DNA from: Daphnia carinata
Taxonomy: Eukaryota; Arthropoda; Branchiopoda; Diplostraca; Daphniidae
Assembly: GCF_022539665.2 (NCBI RefSeq)
Contig: NC_081337.1
Location: forward strand, 2,518,679-2,582,678
DNA length: 64,000 nt
Direction of reading: 5' to 3'
Shown piece after piece: positions 33,657 through 46,500 of the stretch (positions within the stretch are counted from its first letter, which is position 1; each line of letters begins with the position of its first letter). The notes under the pieces are model-generated. The model made no database searches and was not told the origin of the DNA. It saw only the letters and a list, made by a program, of their open reading frames with translations. The position numbers and the translations under genes were made by a program.

Positions 33657-36032
33657 TTAACTACCGGCAGAGTCTGTCTTGTCAAATAATCTTATGATTT
33701 CGTCCAAGTTGTCTTTTTTGTAATTATTGCGTAAAAGAATCTGCGCGTCATAACCGTTGGATTTAATCTCAATTCCTAGTTGAATTAAAAGTTTGACCGC
33801 ATCGAATAGGTTTTCACTGGGATTAAATCTGCACAGAAAATGGAGCGCATTGCATCCGTTTTTGTTCTTTGCTTGTCTATCAATTCCAAGGTGGATCAAT
33901 AGTTTGATGGCTTTAATTAAATTTGGGCCTGAATTGTTTCTGCAGAGAGCATGTAGTGCGTTTTCTCCATCGTCATTCTTTGCGTTCACGTCGATTCCAT
34001 GTTGGCTTAACTTTTTGATTGCACTAATTAAATTTGAGGATGAGTTGTACGTGCATTGGAACTGGAGTGCGTTTAATCCGCCGCTGCATTTTGCGTTCAC
34101 GTCGATTCCGAGTTCGATTAACTTTCCCATTGCGCCATTGAAATATGAGGATGAATCATTTGTGCAAAGGAAATGAAGTGCGTTAAATCCGTCGTCATCT
34201 TTTGCGTTCACGTCGATTCCGAATTTGATTAACTTTTCGATTGCGTCTATTATATTTGAAGATGGATTGTATGTGCACAGGAAATGGAGTGCGTTTACTC
34301 CGCGGTCATCCTTTGCGTTCACGTCGATTCCGAGTTGGATTAACTTTTCGATAGCGCCAATCAAATTTGAGGATGAATTAAATTTGCACAGGGAATGCAG
34401 TGCGGTAATTCCGTTGTCATCGTTTGCGTTCACGTCGATTCCGAGTTGGGTTAACTTTTCCATTGCGCCAATTAAGTTTGAGGATGAATTGTTTCTGCAG
34501 AGAGCATGGAGTGCGTTTAATCCGTCGTCATCCCTTACGTTCACGTCGATTCCGTGTTCGATCAACTTGTCGATTGCGTCTATTACCGTTGAGCTCGAAT
34601 TGTATGCACATAAAGTGTGGAGTACGTTCAAGCCGTTATCATCTTCTGCATTCCCGTCCATTCCGATTTGGATTAGGAATTCTATTGCATTAGTTAAATG
34701 GGGGCTTGAATTGTTTGCGCACAAAACGTGTAATGCGCTCTGTCCTTCGTTGCTCTTTGCGTTTGTGTCGATTCCGTGTTGTATCAACAACTCGATTACT
34801 TCCATCAAGTTTCGACCTGAGCTTTTGGCACAGATCCAATGTAGAGCGTTCCATCCTTTTTTGTCTTTTGATGTCACATCGATACCGCGCTGACCTAAAG
34901 AATTGATCGTTTCCCAAAAGTTTGATTTTTCACTGGTGTCGGCCAATAGCTGAAGCAATTTGTTTTCTGCATCGGCAAGCTAAGTAAAGCGAAAATTAGA
35001 GTTAAATCGCGTTAAATCATTTTTACGACTAATTCGCGTTGATAGCTTTTTAATTTGCACAAGATTTTTACTTTCGTTTGAATGGATTTAAGTTCAGTAA
35101 CGACATCTCCTGATGCGATTCTCTCAGCAGGGGTGGTGGTCAACATTTTTGTTAACAAACTGCGTGCCCAATGCAAACTATGAATTTCTAAAATGAAACA
35201 TATTAAATGGCTTAACATTAGTGAGTGTGTGTTTGCGAAATTGGCCGTACGTAATTAGAAACTTACTCTCCATATTAATCGGTATATTCTGTTTGATGTT
35301 TGTCACAATTTCATCGTCTGGACCATAGACGTGGTTTCCATTCAAGAGAATGTAACCGAAGACGAGGCCTTCTGCGAAAACATCGCTTTTGACTGTGCCC
35401 AGTTGTCCGTCCAAGACGTGGTTATCCAGAATTTCGTACAACTCAGGAGCTAACCAAAATCGAGTTCCCTTGATTCCACTCATTGTGAATCTTCTTCGTT
35501 CATTCACGGGTCGGCACAATCCAAAACCACCCCACTTCAACGTGGCTTGTTCGCCTTGGTCAGTCGTTTTCACGGAAATCAAAATGTTTGCCGGTTTAAT
35601 ATCTCGGTGAATTAAATTCCGCAAATGTGTATAGGCAAGGCCTGTCGCTAAATGTAGGAACATTTTGATAGGGAGTGGTATAGGTCCTTTATATTTCCTA
35701 TGATCGTCCGATTTTAAGAACAGCTTGTCCAATGATGCGTCGCAAAATTCCAAAACTAAATATCTAAAAGGCCAATAAATGTACAGGTTCTGTTTCTCAT
35801 TCAAAATGACGTTAAAAAAATCTTACTTAAAATGTTCATCTCTTTCGAAATGAAGGAGTTTGAGAACATTTGGATGGTCTAATTGTTGAAGGGCTTTAAG
35901 CTCGTTGTCTGGGCTGACTTGTTCACCAATCAGCTGAATCCGTTTGATTGCAACTTTTTGGCCTTTGAATGTACCAAGAAACACGAAACCGTATCTACCA
36001 CTTCCTAAAATATTCGTCGAATCGTACTGCAT
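33657..36032 (-). CDS. Kinase-ankyrin gene E: GFG pseudokinase-like domain plus 10 ankyrin-type repeats
   Basis: Exons 35,827-36,032, 35,267-35,763, 35,072-35,187 and 33,657-34,979 give about 713 residues, the shortest family member. The P-loop is GSGRYGFVFLG and the lysine motif VAIKRI. HRDIKPAN is kept, but DFG is GFG (WGGFGLC), as in gene D, so catalysis is doubtful. The exon after the kinase joins LADAENKLLQLLAD and about 10 ankyrin-type repeats. Unlike the other copies it is followed upstream not by echinoid or an NKCC relic but by a complete NKCC gene, so this is probably closest to the ancestral arrangement. Confidence 0.84.
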
Positions 36033-36646
36033 TTTAGTGACGTTTTTATTTGCGGCAGTATTTGATGCGAAAACGTTTCAATTCACTCATTGAGTTGCAC
36101 TTGAAGACTAGCGAAACAGGGACGTGTGCAAGTTGCTAGGTTAGAATTTGATATTAGATAATCAAAACTGAAATCGCTGTGAGGTTATCAGTTCGCTTAT
36201 TTGTTGAGCATATCATAAGTTGAACTCCCTGGGAAACTATTGCATCCGTCTACCTGATTATCCACTTGACATATCCGTGAAGTCAATTCAAAGCTTTACG
36301 TTGAAAATACGCCCAATGAATTTCATGTCTAAGAAAGTAATTTACATGTTTTCGGAACGAAATATTCTCCCATGCTTCAACTGTAATTTTTAACTGAATC
36401 AACTTTCTAAATGTCAGCATGTTTCATCTTGCATCCTGGCTTCAATTTGCACGTAGTACCTCTCAAATGAGGAACGATTTTAGTAAATTTCATTTGTTTA
36501 TCACGTTTTATTCAAACTAATGTACTTCGTACTTTTATTAATCATAGATGTAGAACGTCTTTCCCAGTTATGAAGAAGAATACGCGAATCTGCCGTGTAA
36601 CGACAGTGAATATTATAAGCGCAGAGCTTTTTTCACATGAACATTT
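36033..36646. promoter_or_regulatory. Spacer between gene E and the first NKCC gene
   Basis: 5' flank of gene E (to ~36,527, homologous to the flanks of A and C) followed by the 3' UTR side of the cotransporter gene. The word ttcaaactaatgtactt at ~36,511-36,527 marks the point where copies A and C switch to echinoid sequence. No gene seen. Confidence 0.55.
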
Positions 36647-39600
36647 TTAAGAATAAAATGTCAAAACGGATGTTTGATTCCCGCGAATGAGCACGAATGG
36701 TGGCATATTTGCTGTAAGTGCCTCCAACCAAGCCATGTACAGTGGGGCACTGAAGGCTCCTTTTCGAGTTACGGGTAAGGTCCTTATTTAATTTTAAAAA
36801 TCAAATGTGATTAGCAATTGTTATTCTTTTAGGCCAGTGAAATCAAAATTTCTTACATGAAAACCAAATTCGAGTCTGATGAATGGTCTAAAAGTAATTC
36901 CCGTAATCGCAGGTAACGATCCGTTTTATATTGGAAAGCTTCAAGCTCTCCGTCCGTTAATTGAAGTCCCTCTTAAGTTCAAAAACGTGAAACAATCACT
37001 AAATCTTATTCAGTGAAGAACATACCGTTAATTCCCGTTTGTAAAAGTGGCCGGATTAAGCCATCGAACCACTTCTTTGTTTTGCTTTTAGGAGGTTCAT
37101 CCACGTCCGTAATAATCACGAGATCAGAATAATCAATCCGGAATTTCGATAGCAACATTGCCATCCTTGATAATTTGAATGAAAACGGCCAAGTTAAATT
37201 AGTATTCGTAATTGTTTTAACAGTCAAACTAACCCGATCTGTTCCCTTTCTAGTTCGTGGACCCCGGATGCCGTACAGAAGATGCGCAATTTAGTTTCAG
37301 ACCAATTGGATCGGCTGTTTATGATAACGGGCAGCAGAAGTGTCAATCCTAGTGAATGGATGTAGCGAAGGAAAGTGAATTGAAAATACTAGCAGTTAAT
37401 TTCAGTGCTTTGACTACCTCCATCATCGCTTAGCCACCAAACGTCGATGGTGTCTTTTTTCTGCTTTCTCTGGAACAAGACGATACTGTTCAGCACGCTC
37501 TTTGGCAGTGGATTCCCAGCAACATCCCTGTAGAATGAAATGCTGAAAGATCGTCATTATGATATGAAAGGTTCCATACCGTAGGGTGATTTTCTCTTCT
37601 GGCTTTTTATTTTTTGTCTTTTTGTCTTTCTTGGTAATGTTTACAGGTCGGATTTCGATATGGACTGCGGTACACTCTGTCGAAGGCTCAATTGTAGGTA
37701 TAGTTGATGTCTCTTTGAAGGTAAAGGAATGAGCGAATATATTAATCGTATGATGGTCTCGGTTATTCAATAACTTACCAGCTACAATGGAAGTATCTTT
37801 TGATTTATTTTTCTTGTTTTTAACCTTTTTAATAGGCGGTTGCGGAATGAGATCGTCAAAATCAGCCACAATATCCGTACAGTCCAATCCCTCTTTGAGA
37901 CGAAGGATAGCCACGGCCACTTGCATCTCGAATCCCGTACTGAAGTAAACGTTCAACGTAAGTGTAAAACCTAAACGTTATACATTTCTATCTCGTTTGA
38001 GCCATCAATAACTTACTGTATAGTCATCACGTATTGATCCAAGGAATTCCGATCACATGTTGTCCAATCGTTTTTGTAACCCATCATTAGAATGTTGGGT
38101 TTGACTTTGCCTATTCCTGCGAGGCCAAGCATCGCAGGCGTCCCTGTTTGGAGATCGGAGTTATCTGCAACGGTACAAAATCCTTTGATGTTTGTGAACC
38201 GCAGGTATCTATAAGCTTTCTGTTGCAGTTTTAAACGCGCTTCGTACGTTAGCTTTTCCTATTTTAAAAGATAAGAATTTGTTGTGGCGCAAAATCAGTA
38301 AAGAATAGGGAAATTACCTCGACAACATTGCCGCAGATCATGAGCGAATTATTCTTGCAAATGAGATAAGCGAAATCAACCAACGCAGGGCGAGTATTGG
38401 GAAGTCCAGTTAGAACTAAAATTTGTGGCCTGTAATTTTTAACGTGTTCCTCTATGTGCACAAGTTGTTGAATGCTGGTTAACGCTGCCCGGTAGGTCTG
38501 CGCTTGGGTAGACGATCCCCAGTTTACCTCTTCGATAGATGGCATTAAATTTTATAATTGGTTAGCATTGTATGAAATTTAAAAAATGAAGCTGTGGGTT
38601 TTACCTGGGCTTCGATAAAGAACCACCAAGTAGAAAAATAGGACGATGGCTATTGTTATCATTGCTGTAGGAAGACTTATAAGCATCATGCAACCAATCG
38701 ACATAACTCCCGTTAACAGACTCAACCACGTATTGTAATACTGTTGATTTGAAAATTTAATGTAGCACTCTTTACAGTTTTCCAGCCAAATTACCTTAAA
38801 GGTTGGTCGCCATCCAATTGGCTTCACCAAACTGATGTGAAAAGTAGAAAAATTGATGAGGGCAAACGTAGCGAGGAAGAAATTGGAGATGAGCAGCGCA
38901 ATCATGTCCAGTTCAGCTGAAGCATAATATTATTAGTCAATTGATTAATATTTTAAAAATTCCTGCCTACCTATTAGCACGAAAGCCATAGACAAGAGAA
39001 AAGTAAAAACATAAGCTCGATATGGCGTTTTTGATGGGCCGTAGCCTTTTCCTAAAACCCCAACCATCCAGTAAGGGTAAAGCTTATCAGCCGCGATTAC
39101 TTCGAGTAGTGCTGGACAGGAGACAAACTCCGACAGAGCAGAACTTAAAGTCGCCGCAAAACACCCCACATAATTGAGCGGAGCGAAAGCAGAAACCAAA
39201 GTCATTGCCTAATTTGATGAATTGTAACAAGTTAGTAGTTTTGAACGTAGAAAAAGGCAACACTTTTCTTTCCCACATGTTTTTACCTGATAGTCGTAAT
39301 AAAGTCCGTAATTACATTCGTTAATTGTGCAGTTCAGATTAGTTCCATTATGCAGATCCTCAACGTTACCAGTTGCTGAAAATTATCGATTTGTATTGAG
39401 ATTCAATTATTATTTATGGCTAATTCAATTTCGAAACGAAAAGATGTTATTTATACGTCACGGTATAAAATAACGGCGGTTTATACCTGCACGAACAACC
39501 GTGGCCGCACAGATGATTGCAACTCCAGCGTACGAGATGCTGCAAATAATGATAGCCAGAATTGTTCCTTTAGGAATAGCCTTATTGGGATCCTGTGCGA

Positions 39601-41182
39601 AATTCAAAATAATTCGTTTAGTTTTGCATATCTACTTGAAGATTTGAACTTTTAAAACGAATGCGTTTACCTTTAAATCCCCGGAAACGTTGGCTCCAGC
39701 AAGAATACCAATACTGGCTGGAAAATAAACTGAAAAAACTGTAATGAAATTTTGAACTTGACCGCTGGTGATGGCATATCCCGGTTTCCAATTTTCGTTC
39801 AGCAAATCGACTGCAATTAGAAATTTGTGAAATATTTTTTTATATTTAAATGTCTTTTTTGTTGTTGGAAAAATAGGATAATTGTGTGGACGTTACTGCT
39901 GTATCCAATGAATCCCCTTGCTTCTTCGGTCTCGGAAGTTGGCCCCATGATGCTTCCAGTTATAAAATTGGTAAATGCCGCCAACATAATGACGAACATA
40001 ACATCCTTCATCTGTTTATGTAATTTACATTTTTATGGTTTTTAAAATTTATTATTTAAATAATTATTTTACTTTGGTTTCATATTTAGCTCCAAGACCG
40101 CAGATGGCTGAGATGAATAGCAGAGTGATGGTGCCGATAATTCGAATATCGTTGATTCCTCCATCAACGATAATTACCCCACCGTACTCTTTCATCATGT
40201 CCTGCACGGAGTGCGCGAAACCAACTACATTGAGGGAGCAATCCATAGCATTGGCGATGGCGAAGATGATACCAATTGAACCGCCAAACTCGGGACCAAG
40301 TACTCTAGACCTGCGGTGTTGCAGGAAGGCAACATCTAAGCTATTGTTTTCCAAAGGTAGTTTGAAAAATGACGTTTAATTTGGTATAACTTACATGACA
40401 AAGTAAGTTCCACCTAAAAATCGTATTATAAAGTGTTACTTGAGAATAGCTGAAAGACCTTTGAAATATTTAGGTTATACCCCCGCCGATTTCTCCGTTG
40501 GTTGAGATGGCGGACATGGACAAAGCCGTCACCAAGGTGATGAATGTTGAAATTGCGATGATAATTAGAGTTTCACCTAATGAGCGCGATTTCAATAGGC
40601 TTAATCATTATTGTTACCAAATAATGAAAGTTAATTACCTATTCCTGCTTCCCCAACCACCCATGTCAATCTCAGGAAGAGCATGACACCCCAAATGCTC
40701 ATCATATTGCGAATTAGTACACCTTCAATCCAGCCAAATTTGTCACGCGTGGAATTATCATGGTATGCTGTAGCTCCATCCTCGTCTACCAATTGCTGAT
40801 CGTGACAAAAGTTATTGAATTCGCCATGTAAGAACTAAACATGAGAATGCATTGCATTTCAAAATAATACCGCGACATTCCCGTTTTGATTAAATTGATC
40901 GGTCAGTGTTGGTCGAGTCAGCGAGTATTGACTCTTGTATCCTGCTCTGTAGTTGTCAATGTGAGGGGTGGCATCATGACTTATCTTGCGATCCGTGATT
41001 TTGGGAAAACTCAAGGTTGAACTTGCTCCGACTTCTCCGTAATCTGACGGGACGTTTTCGCCACTTCTCTTCGGCTCCTACAATCGTTACGGTAAAATAA
41101 TAAATATTAAGCACAGATTTCGACTAATTTGTTTTAATCGAAAATTTCTAGTTCTTACAGAGATCAAATCGCTCGTATCCAT
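36647..41182 (-). CDS. Na-K-Cl cotransporter (SLC12 NKCC/NCC type), copy 1, intact
   Basis: About 19-20 exons. It starts at 41,182 with a 24-nt exon (MDTSDLIS), then an exon with the regulatory segment [17 protein letters not shown], equivalent to the phosphorylated N-terminus of NKCC1. TM1 is [13 protein letters not shown] (~40,690). [27 protein letters not shown] form the TM3 signature. An extracellular loop has NGTNLNCT sites (~39,290-39,375), [19 protein letters not shown] and [15 protein letters not shown] cover later helices, and [12 protein letters not shown] starts the cytosolic domain (~38,525). The C-terminus is [19 protein letters not shown] to VLTFYS, with TAA at 36,647-36,649. 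Electroneutral Na+/K+/2Cl- uptake in ionocyte or epithelial membranes is the expected role. A Lys-rich loop (~37,790-37,640) is unusual. No disabling change seen. Confidence 0.85.
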
Positions 41183-43534
41183 GATTACACCAGATGTAAT
41201 TGTAGACAGTGTGATCCGACGGTGTGGGCCCTCGCCTACTGGTTTTCGCACTGGCTTGTTTCTTCTTTCCTGGCGTAAGAACGCGATTATTATATGTACT
41301 GACTGATGTCATTACTCTTGTCATTACTCTCATCAAATCAAGGCTTTGGGGTATGGATTAACTATTTACAGATAAGGTATTTAAAAGGTTATCTGTTAAA
41401 GTTTTATTTAACTTTCTATCTCACAAAAAAATCCGGTTTATTCGCACATTGACCTAAATCGTGATATAGCTTTTAATTGTTTGTTCTTTGCAGGCTTTTA
41501 TTGCTTTCAGAGGTGATGACGGAATTCAATAATTCGCGTCATTGTTATGTAACGTACGAGTACCATCACATTTTAACATGACGAAGTTATTCTAAAAAGC
41601 TATTGATCAGCAAAAGGATCAGGTATACATGCTGTATAAATCTAGATAATTAAATTGTTTGTTACAAATGTGCCAAATTACCTCGGTAGATAATTTCCGC
41701 ATAGTGTCTTTCAACTCCTCATCCATGTTGTAGTAGGCCTGATTTGAATGAAATTTAATGTTAAAAAATAGCCACAACGTTTCCGAACCAAGAGAAAAAT
41801 CTAGAGACACTGCATATCTCGATAATTAGTGTTGCCTTTAAGTGTGGATGAGAGCTTTAGTCCTCTTCAAATTTTCCTTAAGAGTGTCTTGTTTTCCAAT
41901 GTATGGATGTATGTATGGGGAATAGTACTTTACAAAGTCAAAGTAATAGATAGAAACTCCTATCAAAGTTCATTAAATAGGCCAAAAGTGACGTAAGATG
42001 AAGAGATCTTTATCTAAATCTATACATATTCCTTGTCCTATTACCTTTGTGATCGTACCTTTGAAATCATATTTTGTTTACTTAGTGCTACTAAAGAAAA
42101 ATCTGCGGGAAATTTATAATAATGTGTTGCTGAGAAAGGTAACTTAAAATTTATACTAAATTCATTTGTAATTTTGTAAACTGAAAATGATTTCCTGGTA
42201 GCTCATAACACAGTTTACGAGAACACATGCAGTGTATTCTGATAGCAGTAACGTAAGGTATTGGATGTTCGCTTGACTTTTCTAATCTTTTCATTTTGCT
42301 CGTTAGTTACCAAGCCGGTTTTCCCCAGCAACGAAAATATACCAGCTTAATAGCTACGCTATATAATTGCCGAAAAGAAACGAATCATCTAGGAATTTAA
42401 AAGCGAGGGTGAGAAAAGCATGTTCTTTCTCTTAATGACATGGATTGAAATCGAACCATTATCATGGACCTTGCATTAAAAATAACCTTTTTAAAAAAAC
42501 CAAACTCCGCTAGATGGCTCTGTTTCAACTATCGATTTTAGTCCTATCTGTCCAGATTAATCGATTGATAGTGAGGGATTTCGACTGTCGGCCGCCATCA
42601 CGGCTGGGGTGAAAGGCTAATCGTATTAAGGTCTGGATGTTATTCTGTGTGTTGGAGATATCAGGTTAGTCCAACAATTAATCTGCCTAAATCTGTGGAA
42701 CCAATGCAATTTGAGAAATCGAAACATTTTTGTTTTAAGCAGTGCATACGCGTAAGATATTTGAAAGCACTTGACTTCATTTACGTTTTACTGTATTCCC
42801 ATGCTTATTTTTACAGTCAAGGTGTGCAAATTTTGAACAAACGACCAACTTACAGGATTGCAAAGATGAAGACTGCATTCCAAATATGATCTTAAATTAA
42901 AATCAAAACTCTTGGTTACCAAATCAAAGGTATATAATAGACTGTCATTAAATTCAAGGAACTTCGTTTAAAGTTTTTGATTGTTCTTATCCAAGTCTAC
43001 ACCAATTAAGAAGCCATCATGTTCTACACACGAACCTTGATACTCAATTTGTAAAGGCTGAAGCCTGTGGCATTTGCTGAAGAGATAAATTCCTAGTATA
43101 AAGAACAAATATTGTCTTGGTTGCAAGTCTCCTCATCTAGTTTTTTTTTTTACCAATAGTGGCAAAACAAGGGATTCAAAGCTGAATTGCAGTTGATGTG
43201 CATAACCAAATGGAACTTCATTTCATCCCATAGAGCTGCTAGAGAGGAAAGGGATCAAGTGCTATCAATGCCAAAGTGTACAGAAAAAAACCATTGAAGT
43301 AATAATTTTTTTATATTTTAAATTGATGCCCCTTAAACTATTTTAGGGTTGGTGTACGTCATAACAGGATCACGTTTAGATGTTTGAATATATAGCCGCT
43401 TTCTCGTCGTGATGGTGTTACAAAAATTTTTCATGAGGTAAACAAAATTATATACTTGGTCGACATAAGTCGTTCGAAGTAGGATTTTATTTGAAACGAG
43501 ATTAAGAACCTTATTGACTATTCAGTTAACCCGT
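41183..43534. other. Intergenic spacer between NKCC copies 1 and 2
   Basis: 2.35 kb. The first ~150 bp are the 5' UTR side of copy 1 (an open frame there is homologous to the same position in copy 3 but is interrupted by a stop in copy 3, so it is treated as untranslated). 42,500-42,650 is GC-richer, with a palindromic word (atcgatt..aatcgattgat) and may be a promoter or 5' exon. A plus-strand frame at 42,647-42,889 has no recognisable features. Otherwise nothing is supported. Confidence 0.4.
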
Positions 43535-46500
43535 TTAGGAGTAAAATGTCAAAACGGACGTTTGATTTCCTCGTACTAGCAGGAAAGGTGGCATATTTGC
43601 TGTCAGTGCTTCCAACCAAGCCATGTACAATGGTGCGCTGCAAGCTCCTTTTCGAGGAATGGGTAAGGTCCTAGTTTTTGAACAGTTAAAATACGAAACT
43701 CATTGTTTGTTAACGACAGTCGGAAGTAAAATTTTAAAACGCATCATTACATAACAACCAAGTTGGAATCCGAAGAGTGATCCAGGAGTAACTCTCGTAA
43801 TCTCAGGTAACGATCGGTTTTATATTGGTAAGCTTCGAATTCCGCCTGCTTTATGTGAGGTCCTAATAGTATTAGAGCTATTAATCAGTTGTGGGGAGGG
43901 TGGATTAAGTAAAGATCAAACCGTTAGTCCGTGGTTGTAAAAAAGGTCGAATTATTCCATCAAACCACGTCTTGGTTTTGCTTTTGGGGGCAGTATTCGT
44001 ATAACTAATGATCACAAGATCAGAGTAATCTATTCGGAATTTTGAAAGTAAAACTGCCATCCTAAATTTTTGAAATTGAGAGATAATTAAAAAATTATGT
44101 AAGATGTGATAGTAAGACCAACCCCTTGTGTTCTTTTTCAAGTTCTTCGACACCAGAAGCCGTGCAGAAAATGCGCAGTTTAGTTTCTGACCAATTTGAT
44201 CTACTGTTGATAAGGACTGGCAATAACAATGTCAAACCTTATCAAATCAGTATAATGGTATAGAATGAATTAGAAAACACTTTTTAAAACAATTGACTGA
44301 AACCAAACCTCCATCATCGCTTAGCCACCAAACATCAATAGTGTCTTTGTTCTGTTTTTTCTGGAATAGGATTATCTTGTTCATTACGCTTTTTGGCAGC
44401 TCATTTCCTTCGGGGTCCCTATCATAATAAAGTATATTTTGAAATCCTGTTATGGAAACAAAAAATAGGGCATTAAGAATACCTGAATGTGATAGCCTGC
44501 TTCTTCTTTTTCTTGCTTTGCTTGTTTTTCGTGACACCGAGCACCACAGCACGCCTTCCTTCGGTGTCGGCTGTTGACTGGGATTCGTCTACAGAATCCA
44601 CGCTGCTCATGGGGCTAACTGGCGAATTAAAAAAAGGAGAATAACGATATCTTTCTGCGAGTATAAATCACAAATTAGTTGTCTTTTACATCCTGTTGGA
44701 TTCGAAATTGGGAAAGCTGATAAGTTGGAACTTGAAGTAGATATTGAGTTATTGCATTGGTCGGCTGTGCTGTCGAACGATGACGTTTTTCCAGGAGCAT
44801 TTTTATTCAGGATAAAGTCGTCGATATCGGCCAATATTTCTGTACAATCTAGTCCTTCTTTATTGCGAAGAATAGTGACTGCCACGTTCATTTCAAAACC
44901 AGCCCTGAAATGCGTAAAATAATTTAGTTTAGTGAAGTTTTCATATCATATTGCATTATAAGCTTACGTGATAGCCAATACGTATTGATCTAATGAATTT
45001 CCTTCACAGGTTGCCCAATCATTTTTGTATCCCATCATGAGGATGTTGGGATGGACTTTGCCTACTCCTGAGAGGCCGAGCATTGCAGTCACACCCGAAT
45101 GTAGATTCGAATTATCCGCGACGACACAAAATCCTTTGATGTTCGTGAACCGCAGGTACCTATAAGCCTTTTGTTGCAGCTTTGAACGCATATTGTACGT
45201 TAGCTTTTCCTGTTGCAAATGCGAAAAGATTTTTACTCCTTATCTTAAAAAAAAGTAAAGGGAAATGTCGGTTACTTGGACGATGTTCCCGCAGATCATC
45301 AGCGAATTATTCTTACAAATTAGGTAGGCGAAATCGACTAAAGCAGGGCGGGTATTGGGAAGTCCTGTTAGGACTAAGATTTGTGGCCGGTAGTTCTTGA
45401 CATGTTCTTCAATATGAACAAGTTGTTGAATGCTTGACAGCGCGGCCCTATATGTCTGCGCTTGAGTAGATGATCCCCAATTAACCTCTAGTAAAGAAAG
45501 CGTAATGTGTTAATTTTTGTATCCCCATTGTTTTGTGAGTGATTTACCTGGTTTGCGGTAAAGTACCAACAGATAGAAAAATAGGACGATAGCGATTGTG
45601 ATCACTGCAATGGGGAGACTCATGAGGATTATGGAAGCGATAGACAGAAGGCCCGTCAAAAGACTCAGCCAGGTGTTGTAGTACTAAATTCGAAATCCCC
45701 TTTAGCGTGCGTGGTCTTGTGTTGAAGTAAAGTTAGATGTTTGTTTACCTTAAAAGTTGGACGCCATCCGATTGGTTTGACCAAGCTGATGTGAAAAGTT
45801 GAAAAATTCATGAGGGCAAATGTGGCGAGGAAGAAATCCGAGATCAACAATGCTATCGTATCTAATTTGGCTAAAAACGGGCGTCAAGGCATAACGTAGG
45901 TGAATAGAACTCTTTTTGCTATTAATTGATGTTTACCTATAAGTACGAAAGCCAAAGTCAAAAGGAAAGTGAAGGTGATTGCGCGCAGTGGCTGCTTTGA
46001 TTTCCCGCATGTTTTTCCAAAGAAACCAATCATCCAGTAAGGATAGATATTGTCAGCTGCGATGGCTTCGAGCAGAGCCGGGCAGGAAACGAAGTCTGAC
46101 AGAGCCGTACTCATTGTAGCGGAGATGCATCCCAAATAGTTAAGTGGAGCAAACGCAGAGACCAAAGACATCGCCTGTTTTGTTTAGTAAGGGAGGGTAC
46201 TTAGATACGTTTGAATCGCGCGATCTAATGACGTCATTTACCTGATAATCATAATTAAGTCCACTTGTGCAGTTTGTGCCATTCAACAAAGTAGAACAAT
46301 GTAAACTTGTTCCATTGGCCAAATCAATGACACTCCCAGTAGCTAAAAAATTTTTAATTTAATTACACTGACATTTTCTTAAGAATATTCCAAAGAATGT
46401 GTCACCTTGTCGCACCATTGTTGCACCGCAAATTATGGCTACTCCAGCGTACACAACACTGCAAAGTATGATGGCTAAAATCGTTCCTTTAGGAATAGCT

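Noticed and set aside
36647-41182. Possibility that the SLC12 genes are KCC (K-Cl) rather than NKCC
   Set aside because: The VLTFYS end, the DNYR-type N-terminal regulatory segment, GxYFVMSRxLGPEFGG and [12 protein letters not shown] follow the Na-dependent NKCC/NCC branch.
41190-41336. Open frame MTSVSTYNNRVLTPGKKK as the NKCC copy 1 N-terminus
   Set aside because: It joins the next exon out of frame, creating a stop, whereas the overlapping ATG at 41,182 (MDTSDLIS) joins in phase 0 and matches the 24-nt first exon of copy 2.
42647-42889. 80-codon plus-strand frame between NKCC copies 1 and 2
   Set aside because: Single short frame without domain, repeat copy or splice support; could be chance.
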